A DNA stretch of 64,000 nucleotides from Posidonia oceanica (taxonomy: Eukaryota > Streptophyta > Magnoliopsida > Alismatales > Posidoniaceae). The stretch's first letter is position 1. The number at the start of each line of letters is the position of its first letter. Below are positions 22,881 to 34,209 of the stretch, piece after piece. The notes under the pieces were generated by a model. The model was not told the DNA's origin. It searched no databases and worked only from the letters and a program-made list of their open reading frames with translations. The DNA is taken from the NCBI GenBank assembly GCA_037176725.1, contig JAZBRS010000020.1, positions 100,458,501 through 100,522,500 on the forward strand, read 5' to 3'. The translations under genes were made by a program, and so were the position numbers.

Positions 22881-22888
22881 CTAGGCAT

Positions 22889-23392
22889 TGAGAGAACAGA
22901 TAGGAATTTGCATCTTAAGATCATAATCTAAATCAATGTAACAAAGCTAGAATAAATTTGAAATGGGGAAAAACATCAAAGAAAGCATTTCTTTTCTTTC
23001 CTCTTAATAATTAAGGTTGCGCATGAAATTTTGCACATACACTTTACTTTTCTATGTCTAGAAATGTAGGAAATCACCAATACGAGAACATAGAAAAGAG
23101 GCACCTAAGGGAGCTTTCAACATTTAATAATTAAAAGTCTGGACTTCCCAACTAATTGGGAATTGAACAAATTATTTTAGTATATTATGGTCCTTCTCGA
23201 ATGATATCTTCTTCATTTGTATTGGTCAAGTACATTGACCTGCATTGCATTTGAGAAGTGAACGACTTGTTTGAGATAGAAAAGTCTATGTGACTGTCGA
23301 AGCTCTACCTCAACACATTGGACTCATAGCATCATTCGATGCCCTCTAGAAGTAGTAGCTACGACTTCTTCATTCAAGTCATGAAATACCTC
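22889..23392. other. AT-rich sequence, nothing recognised
   Basis: This lies between the hAT-like element and the outer end of the minus-strand Tat LTR. I see no coding or repeat feature. Confidence 0.4.
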
Positions 23393-23510
23393 TGTAACTA
23401 TGCGACCAAATGGCTCGATTGCCGAATCACGGGTCACTGCAAAACAATGTAAAAAACAGGCGAAAGCTGAAGAAAAGAAAACAAAACATTGGAGTCGCCA
23501 CCTAGTCTAT

Positions 23511-24566
23511 TTTGAAATCTGGAAAGACGAGAAAAATTGGAAAACATGTAAAATGATAAAAAATATAAAGGATATGACACAAGGTCATTGCAGGCCAGAG
23601 ATTTGGGCAAGGACTCCTGTTACATATGTGGAAGGTGTTAGGCACCCCCATGTGCCCGAGAGAGTCGGTCTTTCTAGGCTATTCCGTTGATTTACGGCTA
23701 ATGTAGGCATGTTAATGCCATTTACTGTACGCCCAAGGGTGATGATGTTATGCCATGTAAAAACATGCTAGTGCCTTTAAAAACATGCTAAATGCCTTTG
23801 AAAATATGCTAATGCAATGATATACAATGGAAAACAAAACATGCATCCTAATGTATTCAGCGGCGTTGACTGCATCTTGGAAAGAGGAACCTCAATCTAC
23901 AAGAACCTCGGGCAATATGCATCATTGTCCTAAATGCAATGCAAGCGAGAAACAAAACATCGAATAAAACCATGCAATGCGAGGATGCGACATACATAGG
24001 AAATCAAATCACATCTTAAAAACAAAATATTGTATGCTTTTGAAATCCGGAAAGACAAGGAAAATCGGAAAACATGTAAAATGATAAAAAATATAAAGGA
24101 TATGACACAAGGTCATTGCGGGCCAGAGATTTGGGCAATGACTCCTGTTACGCATGGGGAAGGTGTTATGCACCCCCATGTGCCCGAGAAAGTCGGTCTT
24201 TCTGGGCTATTCTGCTCATTTGTGGCTAATGTAGGCATGTTAATGCCATTTATTGTACGCCCAAGGGTGATGATGTTATGCCTTCTAAAAACATGCTAAT
24301 GACTTAAAAAACACGCTAAATGCTTTTGAAAATATGCTAATGCCATGATATACAGTGGAAAACAAAACATGCATCCTAATGTGCTCAACAGTGCTGACCG
24401 CATCTTGGAAAGAGGAACCTCAATCCACAAGAACCTCGGGCAATATGCATCATTGCCCTAACTGTAATGCAGGCGAGAAACAAAACGTCGAATAAAACCA
24501 TGCAATGCGAGGATACGACATGCATAGGAAATCAAATCACGTCTTAAAAACAAAATGTTGTATACT
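23511..24566 (-). repeat. 528-bp tandem duplication inside LTR1
   Basis: 23511-24038 and 24039-24566 are two copies of the same segment (TTTGAAATCTGGAAAGAC and TTTGAAATCCGGAAAGAC at their starts). The conserved GTGCCTAACACC / GTAACAGGAGTCC block is therefore present twice. A third copy begins at 24567 and fades immediately. Confidence 0.85.
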
Positions 24567-25590
24567 TTTGAAAATGTGCCAAATAGTAAAGATTGAAAAC
24601 CTTTAAGCCACTGTAGTCATGCAAATCATATTAGATAATCAAAACCAAAGTAAGCAGACCCAAATCCGATGTTGGAAAGCTTCAAAACAGGGTTCAATCT
24701 ACTGGAAATGTTGGACGCTAGGTTTCCCAACGTCTTATATAAGACGCACAGGTTCCTGCGTCTAACACAGCAAAGCAGAAAACCTTACTGAATAGCTAAA
24801 TAGATAGGATATCGATAAAGGTCATTGGTCATGGGAGCCAAGATATCATTGAAAATGGGTTTTAAAACACGATATGCATTCTGAAATCAATTTCCAAATT
24901 GATTGAAAACATTTCAGGAATCCATATATTAAAATGGCAATCTGAGGTGTAAGACACTAAGATCCCCGCAACTTACATAAGACGCCATGGGATCTGCGTC
25001 TTACACCTAGCAACTGGCTTTCAAGTAAAAGCAAGGAAAATAGCTTGTATCTTTGTCAAATAATTTTATGAAATGACCATGACAAGAAATAATATTTAAA
25101 ACACTCTTGCATTAGATATTCAATCTCAAATATCCATGATAAAAACACTTGATGAGGTAAAATATGTGAAAGTCTGAACAGAGGTGTAAGATGCGTGATA
25201 TCCAACATCTTATGTAAGACGCTACAGAACCAGTGTCTTACACCTAAAAACATTTTTTAGGATAAAACTCAGAAACCATGACATGCTTTTTATCAAATGT
25301 TTTTTTATGATGGAAACATGATAAGAATAGATTAAAACCTCATTATGCATCATGAATAAAAAATTAGAAAATATAAAAGGATTCTGTGGGGAAAGATGCA
25401 GTAAAACAGATCAGGGGCGTAAGATGCTGGCTTGGCCTGCATCTTACAAAAGACGCACCAATCTCAGCGTCTTACACACTGACGAAGATTCCTAAAGAAT
25501 TATGCATGCAAATCATCTGGAATCGAAGCATAAATCATCCATTAAGCAAGAACACTCATCCACAATCATAAATATGCAGTTATTATAAAA
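24560..25590 (-). repeat. About 235-bp degenerate repeats carrying palindromes
   Basis: Four palindromic cores lie at about 24731, 24975, 25208 and 25440, spaced roughly 235 bp. The first, CGTCTTATATAAGACG (24731-24746), is a perfect 16-bp palindrome and the others are variants. Two further copies lie outside the array at about 26333 and 26411. Sequence between the cores is only weakly conserved. Confidence 0.6.
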
Positions 25591-26675
25591 AATGGACATC
25601 TAAATCAACCTCCCCACCTCCACTTGCCATTTGCTAGAATTTGATGGGTTCTCCGGCGATTAGAACGGTCGGGAAGCCATGGTGCTCAGCCAGGGCTTAT
25701 GGTGGAGGCTGGGGAAGATCATGAAGGACCCTAGGATGCAGACAAAGGGGTGATTGGGTTCCCGGCCATGCTCAGTGGCCGACAGCCTCACATGGTCGGT
25801 GAACCCATCACCGGAAAAAGAAAATGACAGCCAGTAGAGGTAAAATGCATGCAAACTTAGATAATATGTGTTATAACAGGCATTCATAGTATGAGAGTTA
25901 TAATTCTACGCTAAAGGGAAGGCTACTTACCTGTTTTGATGGTTGGTGTAGCTTCCTCGTCGCCAGCAACTCTCTCCGGTTTGCGGTGGCTCAGATGGCG
26001 ATAGTGGTGGCTTGGCTGATTTGGTAAGGCTTCAGGAAGGCTGGGGCTAGCTCTGGGTTGGTCGGAGATGGGAGCACTCGGGTGGTTTTTGCCTGAGCAT
26101 TCAGAAGGCTCTCCACAGGGATTTTGGTTGCCAACCTCGTGAATGAAGAGAAAAAAATGCATATATGGGTTGCGTGGGGTTGTAACGTGTGAAGTTGAAA
26201 CGACGGGACGTGGGGATAGGTCCGAGATAATGTTTTGGATGTGGGGCATGAGGTTCTTTGTACCCCTATGTAGATTGGAACCTAAAATTCAAGCTCTGTC
26301 AGTCCTGGAGTGTAGGACGCTTGACTGAGCTACATCTTACATAAGACGCAGCTTGACCCAGCATCCAACGCTGTAATCAGCCTAACTACGTAAGACGCTG
26401 TCATCTCTAGCGTCTTACATAAGACGTAGGCTGATGCAACGTCCAACAGTCTAGAGTGGATTTTGGGTATTTTGGGCTTTTCTGGTTAGGCTTGGGCTTG
26501 GATTTGGACAAGGCCTACGTTTAGGCTTGGTTTTGGACAAGACTTAGGTTTAGGCTTGGTTTGGGATTAGTGGGCTTAGGTTTGGGTTTGGTGAATAGGT
26601 GGAATCCGCCACGACTGAGCACACTACTTAGGTGAAAACTGTCGATGAAGGACTACAAAAATCGGGGTGTCTACA

Positions 26676-26690
26676 GATACCCCTCCCTAA
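26676..26690 (-). other. Polypurine tract before LTR1
   Basis: The minus strand reads TTAGGGAGGGGTATC immediately before the TGTAGACACC start of LTR1. This is the expected plus-strand primer site and indicates that the interior of the element lies at higher coordinates. Confidence 0.65.
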
Positions 26691-27391
26691 GCGAGGTTGG
26701 GGGAACCAAGGCCGCTGCTTAGGGTTGACAAGACACCCCAACTGAAGTCGGTGGGAGAGCAGTGTCACTGTTGGCGTAAGTCACTTATCCGATGGATACA
26801 CTGAAAGTCATGACTCGTTGCCGAAATGCAAATGCAGATGTGAATGCTAGGATGCAATGCTGATGCAAATCTTGCAATGCTAATGACATACCGGTGCTCA
26901 TGTGCACTGAACTCCACAGGGAGTGCGCGAGCGATGCTTGTGTATGCGATGCCAATGTGGATGATGTGATGCTGGTGATGAGGATCGCTGAGCCAGTAGC
27001 TCGAGGCGAGGATCGCTGAACTGGTAGCTCCAAGCGAGGATAAAGATCAAGATCACTGAGCCGGTAGCTCCAAGCGAGGATCGCTAAGCCGTAGCTCCAA
27101 GCGAGGATAAAGATCAAGATCGCCGAGTCAGTAGCTCCAAGCGATGATCGCTAAGCCAGTAGCTCTAAGCGAGGATCGCTGAGCCGGTAGCTCCAAGCGA
27201 GGATAAAGATCAAGATCGCCGAGCTAGTAGCTCCAGGCGAGGATAAAGATCAAGATCGCCAAGTCGGTAGCTCCAAGCGAGGATAAAAATCAAGATTGCC
27301 AAGCTGGTAGCTGCACACGTGGATTGCTGAGCCAGTAGCTCCAAGCAAGGATAAAGATCAAGATCGTCGAGTGTGACAATGTCCTCGGTGA
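26691..27391 (-). other. Tat 3' untranslated region with minisatellite
   Basis: This is non-coding sequence between pol-side material and the 3' LTR. Its right part, 26977-27371, is a mixed array of two unit types. A short one is GAGGATCGCTGAGCCGGTAG-CTCCAAGC (28 bp). A longer one adds ATAAAGATCAAGATCGCC. Tandem repeats at this place are known for Ogre/Tat elements. A short frame at 26785-27449 is a product of the repeats. Confidence 0.65.
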
Positions 27392-29720
27392 TGCAGTCGC
27401 ACGCTGCCAGAGCTTGCACACGCCGGTCGGAGAGAGGGACCACAGTCAACAGTGAATTCGGGGAGGAGTCGACTTGAAAACACCTGGAAAACAGGCGAAC
27501 GCAAAGGAAAACAAAAGAAAAGACAATGGAGTCGACACCAAATCTATTAAAACCGAGAGACTAGGAAAACTGTATATGAAAACACGTGGAAAAACCCATG
27601 TAGTTTAAAAATATGCCAATCCAATCCAAATGTGTATGACACAAGGTTAATGCAGTCCAGAGAAAGGGTAAGGACTCCTGTTACGCACGGAGAAGGTGTT
27701 AGGCATCCCTGATACGCCCGTGGAAGTCGGTCTTTCTTGGCCAATCCGCTCTTGTGTGGCTAATGTTGGCGTATAATGCCGGTTCATGTTCGCCTAAGGG
27801 CGGTATGCAACATGCAGTTATAAACCATGCAAAGCTTAGCAAAACCATGCCAAAATGACTAATTAAAGTCGAAATACCATTATATGATGATAAAAAAACC
27901 AGGGAAACAAAACCAAAGCAAAGCGAGTCGAGTAAATGAAAGACAAGGCGGTAATCAAGCGGCTTTGTCCACTGTTTGAACACTGGCTTGAGTTGCCTAT
28001 CACCACGGTGACAATACACGTCATCGGTATGCGTGGCGATGGCACAGTTGCTCCTCACAACGGCGATAGCACATGCTGCCGATATGCACGACGACAGCAC
28101 AAGTCGCCGCTCCGATTGGCGGCCAAAGCTGCTTTAGACAGGCCAAACAGCGAACTTCGGCGACCGATTAAACTATGCAAAATGACTGTAAACATGCAAG
28201 CAGGCATTCACAGAGATAGACGACATATAGGAGAATACAGTCATGCAATTATCATGCAAAATGGGTGCCTAGATCACGAGATACGCTGGCACAAAGTCCT
28301 GCCTGGGGACTACCAGAAACACAGTCGAGTCGCTGCTGGAATAGGCGACACACTTGGCAGTCCGTTGGCCAGATTTCATCGCCAAATCCCACACTGTCGG
28401 CAATGCTAAAAATGCAACTAATGATCAGGGAAGCACGACGGCACTCCCAGGAACACAAACATATATTTAAAACCAAAAATGGACTTGTGGATCTCTCACC
28501 CCACCTATTGGGTTTTACTGCCGGCAACAGGGAACTCCGACGGCCATGGCGAAGGCCGGGAGCTCCTGGGCTTATGCACGACTCACCGGAGGCTTGGGGA
28601 AGTCGAGACAAGTACGAGGAAACAAATGGGAGTAAAAACGGGCCACTGGATGTCCGCCACCACCTTCTCACCATCAACGGCTGTCCACACACACCGTCCG
28701 GCCACGAGGGAGGCCGAGAGCATATGGGAGGACAATTAGGACGTCTGCGAGTTGTGGGGAGGATGGGGGTTGGTCCGCCAAAGCTAATGGGAGTGGAAAA
28801 TGGGACGGCCAAGCTTCCTCGAGGGCTTCCCATTGCGCCGAAGTCTATGAGCTTCACCAGCCGTGTCGATGGTGACGGGCTCGTGGGCTTCACTGGAGCA
28901 CGGAGGACGCCTGGGGGGAACCAAGACAGGTCCAACATGCAAGTGGGGTGCAAGGTGAATTCTGGGACAGCCCGTGCCATGTGCTCAAAGGCTAGACGGC
29001 CTCACACGGGCGGCGGATGTCGCCGGAGCCAAAAAAGCAAGGTGTAAATGGCGAAATCAAATACCAAAAAACGTGGGAAACGCATGGAAACAATCCCCCC
29101 CCCCTCGAGAGACAAAACCAGATGGAGAGGAAGAGGTTACCTGAGTGGAGAGGTGACTGTCTTCTCCAGTGCCGGCAAGACCAAACGGCGACGGAACTTG
29201 GAAGGCGGTAAGCGGGAAGAACAGAACGGGGCACGGGATGCTCGGAGGGGGTTCGCTCTAGCACAAGGGAATGTTCTAGTTCCTTCGAGAGTGCGTGGAG
29301 GCTCTGGGAATTGGGGGTGATGTGTGGGAGAGTGTCGAGTCCTCTGGTTTCATCGGTGAGGTCTGCACAGGGTGGCAGGGGCTTTGCGGGTGGTGGAGAG
29401 GTCGCGACAGGAGGTACGATGCCAAAAATGGCACAGGGAGTAAGTGGCTTGGTCGGGCGGTGGAGAGCTGGCGGGACGGCGTGCCAGAGTGCCAAAAGGT
29501 GGCCGTTGCGAGGGAGTAAGTGGCTTGGTCAGGTGGTGGAGAGGTGATGACAGGTCACGTGCGCGGAAGTTCAAACAGGTTCCGTGTCGCCTCTCAGCAC
29601 GGTGACAGCACGTGTTGCCGTTATAAGTGGCAACGGATCACGTTGCCACTAGGATAGGCAACAAGAGCCTCTGCTGTGGACAGGGCCTGGTCAAGGGTGT
29701 GCTGGGCTGCTAATGGGCCT
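27392..29720 (-). mobile_element. Second Tat-type LTR (LTR2), nested; start unclear
   Basis: The 3' end on the minus strand (GCCGGCGTGTGCAAGC .. GGCAGCGTGCGACTGCA at 27392) aligns with the LTR end at 11040. The conserved block follows at 27640-27760. A GC-rich section at 28490-29240 resembles that of LTR1 (GGGAACTCCGACGGCCATGG, GGGCTTATG). There is no clear TGTAGACACC start; I place it near 29720 by analogy, or it is lost. No target duplication was found. The large overlapping frames at 28252-28980 (minus) and 28265-29047 (plus) look incidental. Confidence 0.55.
29370..29555 (-). repeat. Short tandem repeats in LTR2 (about 85 bp)
   Basis: GTAAGTGGCTTGGTCGGGCG and GTAAGTGGCTTGGTCAGGTG, each followed by GTGGAGAG, and a related earlier copy (GGGTGGTGGAGAGGTCGCG) recur about 80-90 bp apart. 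Confidence 0.55.
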
Positions 29721-30433
29721 GGGTTGAACTCTGCTGGGGGAGACGCGGGCAATGCATGCATGTGTGCTGGTGTTGTGGATAATGCAATGTTGTGTACTGA
29801 GGCTCAAGGCGACTCTAGCATGGGATGCCAATGCTGTGTGCTGAGGCTCGGGGTAGCTCTAGCGCGGGGGTGCCTTTCACTGAGCTTCGCTCTAAGCGAT
29901 GGCAATGCAAATGCTGCGTGCTGAGCTGCGTACGGCTCCAAGCGACGTTGGTGTGACACATGTTGATGTGATGCAGTGTTTGACTCTACTGGGGATGGGT
30001 GGAGTATGTGGTGCTAGTGTGCATGCGGTGCTGGCACTACTACCTAGCATGTAATGCTGGTGCAACTATCTAATATGTGATGCTAGTGCAATGGACGATG
30101 AGTTGACAGACTCATTATCGGATAGTTTAGGTTATTGGCCCGAGAAAGACGCCTGACATTGTGACGAATGTCGTCTGGGTAATATGGGTTACCAACCCGA
30201 GAAAGACACCGAGGGCAGTGGAAAAGATGCCCTTGGTATCGAGGAGATGATACCATGGAGCAGCTAAAAGCGCTCCTAGTACCGAGAGGAAGGTTAGACA
30301 GTATGACGGGTGTCAACCGAGCAGTTAGGGCTGTCAGCTCGATAGAAGGAAAAAGGATAGCTTGTCCTCGCCTGAGGAAGCAAGCAAGCAGGACTCCGTC
30401 TGCCCAGAGCGAAGTCGCGCAAGAGATGATAAT
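29721..30433 (-). other. Tat 3' untranslated region, non-coding
   Basis: This is GC-moderate sequence with repeated TGCTG, TGCAATG and GAGGCTC strings resembling 26820-26980. It then has paired strings such as CCCGAGAAAGACGCC (30138) and CCCGAGAAAGACACC (30199). There is no coding domain. Confidence 0.45.
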
Positions 30434-31040
30434 TGGCAAGCTTCGGACTTACCGACTGGAAAGGGCATGATGTGATAGATGATAGGTTTCGGACCTATCG
30501 ACCGTAAGGGGCGAAAAGTGATAAGTTTCGGACTTATTGACTGGAAAGGATAGATTTTGGACCTATCGACCGCAAAGGAAAGCGATAAGTTACAGACTTA
30601 TTGAATGGAAAGGATAGGTTTTGGACCCATCGACCGCAAAGGAAAGCGATAAGTTTCAGACCTATCGACCGAAAATGATAGCTTTCGAACCTATCGATCG
30701 CAAAGCAAAGTGATAAGTTTTGTACTTATCGACCGGAAAGAATAGGTTTCGGACCTATCGACCGCAAAGGAAAGTGACAAGTTTCGGACTTATCGACCGG
30801 AAAGGATAGGTTTAGGACTTATCGACCGCAAATGAAAGTGATAAGTTTCGGACTTATCGACCGAAAAGGATAGGTTTCGGACCTATCGACTGCAAAGGAA
30901 AGTGATAAGTTTTGGACTTATCGACCGAAAAGGATAGGTTTCGGACCTATCGACCGCAAAGGAAAGTGATAAGTTTCGGACTTATCGACCCGAAAGGAAA
31001 TGAAAAGTGATAAGTTTCGGACTTATTGACCAGAAAGGAT
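30434..31040 (-). repeat. 64-bp-period hairpin minisatellite
   Basis: Eighteen consecutive short inverted repeats of the form GATA(A/G)GTTTCGGAC(T/C)TATC are separated by spacers of about 10-20 bp. The A-type stems start at 30520, 30584, 30648, 30712, 30776, 30840, 30904 and 30968, exactly 64 bp apart. G-type stems lie between them at 30549, 30613, 30678, 30741, 30805, 30869 and 30933. Most units keep pairing: AAGT with ACTT, AGGT with ACCT. On the element (minus) strand the loop reads CCGAA. Confidence 0.9.
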
Positions 31041-31689
31041 AACGGGAGCATCAAAACCCAGAGGCGGGGCAAAAGCTGTAGACAGACCCGTGACAGTTAG
31101 GGGTGTCAGCCTGAGGAAAGATGGGGGAGTGATACCACAGGGCAGCAGAAAAGATGCCCTTGGTATCAGGAAAGGTTACCAGGGGACAGCCGAAGCGTCT
31201 TTGGCATCGACATACGAAGAATGGGACAAAGCTGACATGCTTGCCAACCGAGTAGTTAGGGGTACTAGCCCGGATGAGGATCCGATTAAGGGTGCTTGGT
31301 GGCTTTGCTTGATCCCATGGCGATTGATGGATGCTGCAGCTGAGTATCCTCAGAGTAGTTCCAGCATTGATCTGCAGAGATTCTGATGTTCTGATAAAAT
31401 ACAGGGGCTTTCCTGTAATTTTCCATGCACTGAGAATTCTGGCAGTTGCTTCTAACTTTAGCGAACTATCAAGGTCTGAGGGCGCCCTCCTCGTGGTTCC
31501 GAGAGGTTTGATGTGCGGGTTCAATGCAATATTCTGACAGCAAACCGGACAGGTGGCTCAAGACATGGTTGCGCGAGAACATGCATGCATCAAGTTATGA
31601 AAGGCAAACTCAACACACAAGTAAATGGCACAACAAAAATCTTTGCATTGATTTAGTCTTGGTTACATGCCCATAGCCGGGTCGAACAA
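31041..31689 (-). other. Non-coding stretch after the PMD-like ORF
   Basis: This separates the PMD-like frame from the hairpin array on the element strand. It contains strings repeated from 30190-30330 (GGTGTCAGCC, GATGCCCTTGGTATC, CCGAGTAGTTAGGGGT), so it belongs to the same repeat-rich untranslated region. No domain was seen. Confidence 0.45.
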
Positions 31690-32905
31690 GATACAACAAG
31701 AGTTAAATAGGACGTGTAGCTGCATAAGTGCTCCAACCAGTTCGGGCCTTCTTGGAACTCCTACTATCACTGAACAGAGGGGCGCTAGGCGGGATCTCGT
31801 TGATAGGTCAGAGCCCTTGTACCTCAGTCGCATACTCATGGGTGCGCCCTGAGCCTTCCACAGTCGCAATGTCTATCGACTATACCCCATGACGCATCAG
31901 GTGGGCCAGCTCCGTCGTTCCAGTAGTTGAGTTGAGTGGATAAGGCTGAAGAAGCTTGGACGCTGTGCTATCGACAAAGGCACCCTATTGGAAGCCGAAC
32001 TGCTGCATCACTTGGATAGGATGATACTCAACACCCCCGGTGAACCCTGGCAGCACAACCAGTCCCATGTCGCGAACACTGAAGAAGACAGTGATGGATT
32101 CAACCGTGGATGGGACGATGCGCCAAGTTACTGCATCCTCGATCAGCTTTGCCAGCTTCTCGTACTCCTCACGGACACTCTGAATAGCTCGAGCATGGCC
32201 GCTACTGTAGTAAGTCTCGAAGGCAGATCTCTGTAGGCGCAGAATATCCATCCCCAGGTGTCTAGCCAGCCATACCTACACTAGGGCCCCGTAGCCGTGG
32301 AAGTGGCGGCAGTGGTGTGAGATGTGGTCTAGTCCACAATAAGTCTCTGCCATAACTACTGGTGCCAGGTCAATCAGTCAAGTCACCACAGCAAGTGCAA
32401 TCTTGGCAACTTCAATCGCAACCATTATTCGGCCGTGACTGAAGATCAACTCCCCTAAGAAGTGGGTAACAAAACCCCAGAGCCACAGTTCATCTTTGAG
32501 CACGACACGCTTCTTGGCAACTTGATCGAAGTATTCCAGGCGGAGCATGGACGTAGGCCCGTCGGTGCAGATCAACCTCTGTTTGCAGTCAACACTGGAG
32601 AGTCCAATCAGTTGGCTCAGGACTGCAACATATCTATCCTGCCTCATGAACACAGTTGGTCGCAAAAGTTTGGAAAAGCTGCAGATTCGGCGTACTTCCT
32701 CTAGCGTGGGCGTCAGCTCTGTTCCGTCGAAACGGAAAATATGGTGCACAGGTTTCCAGATTCTTACAGCAGTGCACAGGAGATGGCGGCTCACCTCTAC
32801 CTCAGCTATCTTCAAAAGCTTGGACGGGAGGCCCCACAGACGCAGCTTCTCGCGGTCACCTTCGGTGAGTTCGCCGATCCATCCTTAGAGAACCTCGGAG
32901 CAGCG
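31690..32905 (-). pseudogene. PMD/DUF7745-like ORF
   Basis: The minus strand reads GELTEGDREKLRLWGLPSKL, then VHHIFRFDGTELTPTLEEVRRI and FGELIFSH-like segments (LWLWGFVTHFLGELIFSHGRI), then ETYCGLDHISHHCRHFHGYGALV and WLARHLG. Later come AIQSVREEYEKLAKLIEDAVTWRI and GVEYHPIQVMQQFGF. This pattern fits the Plant Mobile Domain superfamily, in particular the form I know as DUF7745: an all-helical domain found in plant proteins and repeatedly carried by transposons, of uncertain function. A TGA near 32378, a TAG near 32275 and further stops interrupt the frame. It lies on the same strand as the dual-RNase-H pol and downstream of it. The best open pieces are 32378-32815 and 31985-32251. Confidence 0.65.
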
Positions 32906-34157
32906 CGTCGGGGTTACTAAACTGGGAAACCCATTTCACGGGCAAGGAGGGAGAAAATACAAGCACTTGAAAGAGGGGTCGGTCGCACGGCCTGTGACAT
33001 TGAGCAGAAAACTTCTGCAAAATCTTCAAGTACCTGCAATCAAGGTTATGGTCCATTAGATCTTACACAGGCACGCAACACTGGCTGTCAAAGAAGAAGA
33101 TGTGCATTTCAAAGCCAATAAAGCAGTTAACATGTTACAACAAACATTTAGATCACAGAAACCAAGCACATTCATTCATGCAAAGGGACCTCACCTGCAC
33201 GGAGCGAAGTCGCACAAAAGGCACACTTGTACTCGTCCGCACGGAGCGAGGAAACAAGCGAAAGGGACTTCGTCCGCCCGGGGTGAAGTCGCACAAAGGA
33301 GTATACTTGTCCTCATCCACATGGAGTGAGGAGACAAGGGATGATTGGTAGAGCCTGGCTACGTAGGCTCAACGGTGCCTGAGGGACCTCAAAGTGCCGA
33401 GGTTGTCCTATTGCCTCCGAAGTGACCATTCTACCCCTAGCTACTGACATACATTCCAAACTACCGTGCTAACAGTGATGGCCTGTTCCGAGGCTTGTGC
33501 TGGTGCTTGGATTGAGCGGTGGCTGGGCAAGTTGGTGGGAGCTTTGGACCAATGGGCTATGGTCCGAAGGTGGTCAACCTGCCTTTGGTAGAGTACTGTC
33601 CTAGTGCTGAGCTGGGCCTTGCAGAGTGGGAGGGGAAGAGCAAAAAGGGATGATTAATGCTTGATAGATGCATGAATGATTTATGCTAGATTTCAATTTC
33701 CCTCAGTATATGGAGTGCTTGATGCCTGCTGCAAAGGAAATGAGCGGTCTCTGACTCACTAGACTCTACTCGGACTCCTAACTGTCGGTGGCACTCCAGA
33801 ATGGGCGAGAATTTTTAGCGTTAAGATGGTGGTGTGGTGAGGACAGATTTCATGCCAAACTCTTGAGAACCTATACCTACTCTTTTCATTTTGTCTTTCT
33901 TTTGCTTCTACATAAGCATGCAGGTTTCCCTTATCCCTGGCTTAGACGTAATGGGCGCCTAGTCTGAGGCTAAGGGAGCTGTTGCTAAACAGGGGTGGCT
34001 AGGCCCTGTAGGACTGGTGGGTTCCCAAGGCGCGAACTTCGACTCCTCTCCAAGGTAAGTTGGAGGGACGGGGCTATGCTGTTCGCCTCTATCTCTAGGG
34101 TTGACTTCTGTCTTCACCTTCTGTCTTCTTTTTTCCTTTTATGCCCATGCGCAGACA

Positions 34158-34209
<52 letters not shown>

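Larger units (their letters stand above)
23393..26675 (-). mobile_element. Tat/Ogre-type 3' LTR (LTR1)
   Basis: On the minus strand this begins TGTAGACACCCCGATTTTTG at 26675 and ends ..GGTCGCATAGTTACA at 23393, 3283 bp. A purine tract lies directly upstream, so this is a 3' LTR. It carries the conserved block GTGCCTAACACCTTCC .. GTAACAGGAGTCCTTGCCC and AGACTAGGTGGCGACTCC shared with other Tat LTRs here. Notable parts are a 528-bp tandem duplication (23511-24566), an array of about 235-bp repeats with GTCTTA..TAAGAC hairpins (24560-25590), and a GC-rich block (25600-26250). The 3' end is placed by analogy and is less certain than the start. Confidence 0.72.

Noticed and set aside
28252..29047. 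Overlapping 242- and 260-codon frames on opposite strands
   Set aside because: Both lie in the GC-rich block of LTR2, mirror each other, and show no domain. Such frames appear in the same block of the other Tat LTRs.
27385..29360. TCGGTGA at 27385 and 29354 as a target duplication of LTR2
   Set aside because: The right copy lies within the LTR2 body and is not next to a TGTAGA-type start; probably chance.
30434..31040. CRISPR-like appearance of regularly spaced short palindromes
   Set aside because: The interval sequence is itself repeated, there are no unique spacers and no cas genes, and the context is plant retroelement DNA.
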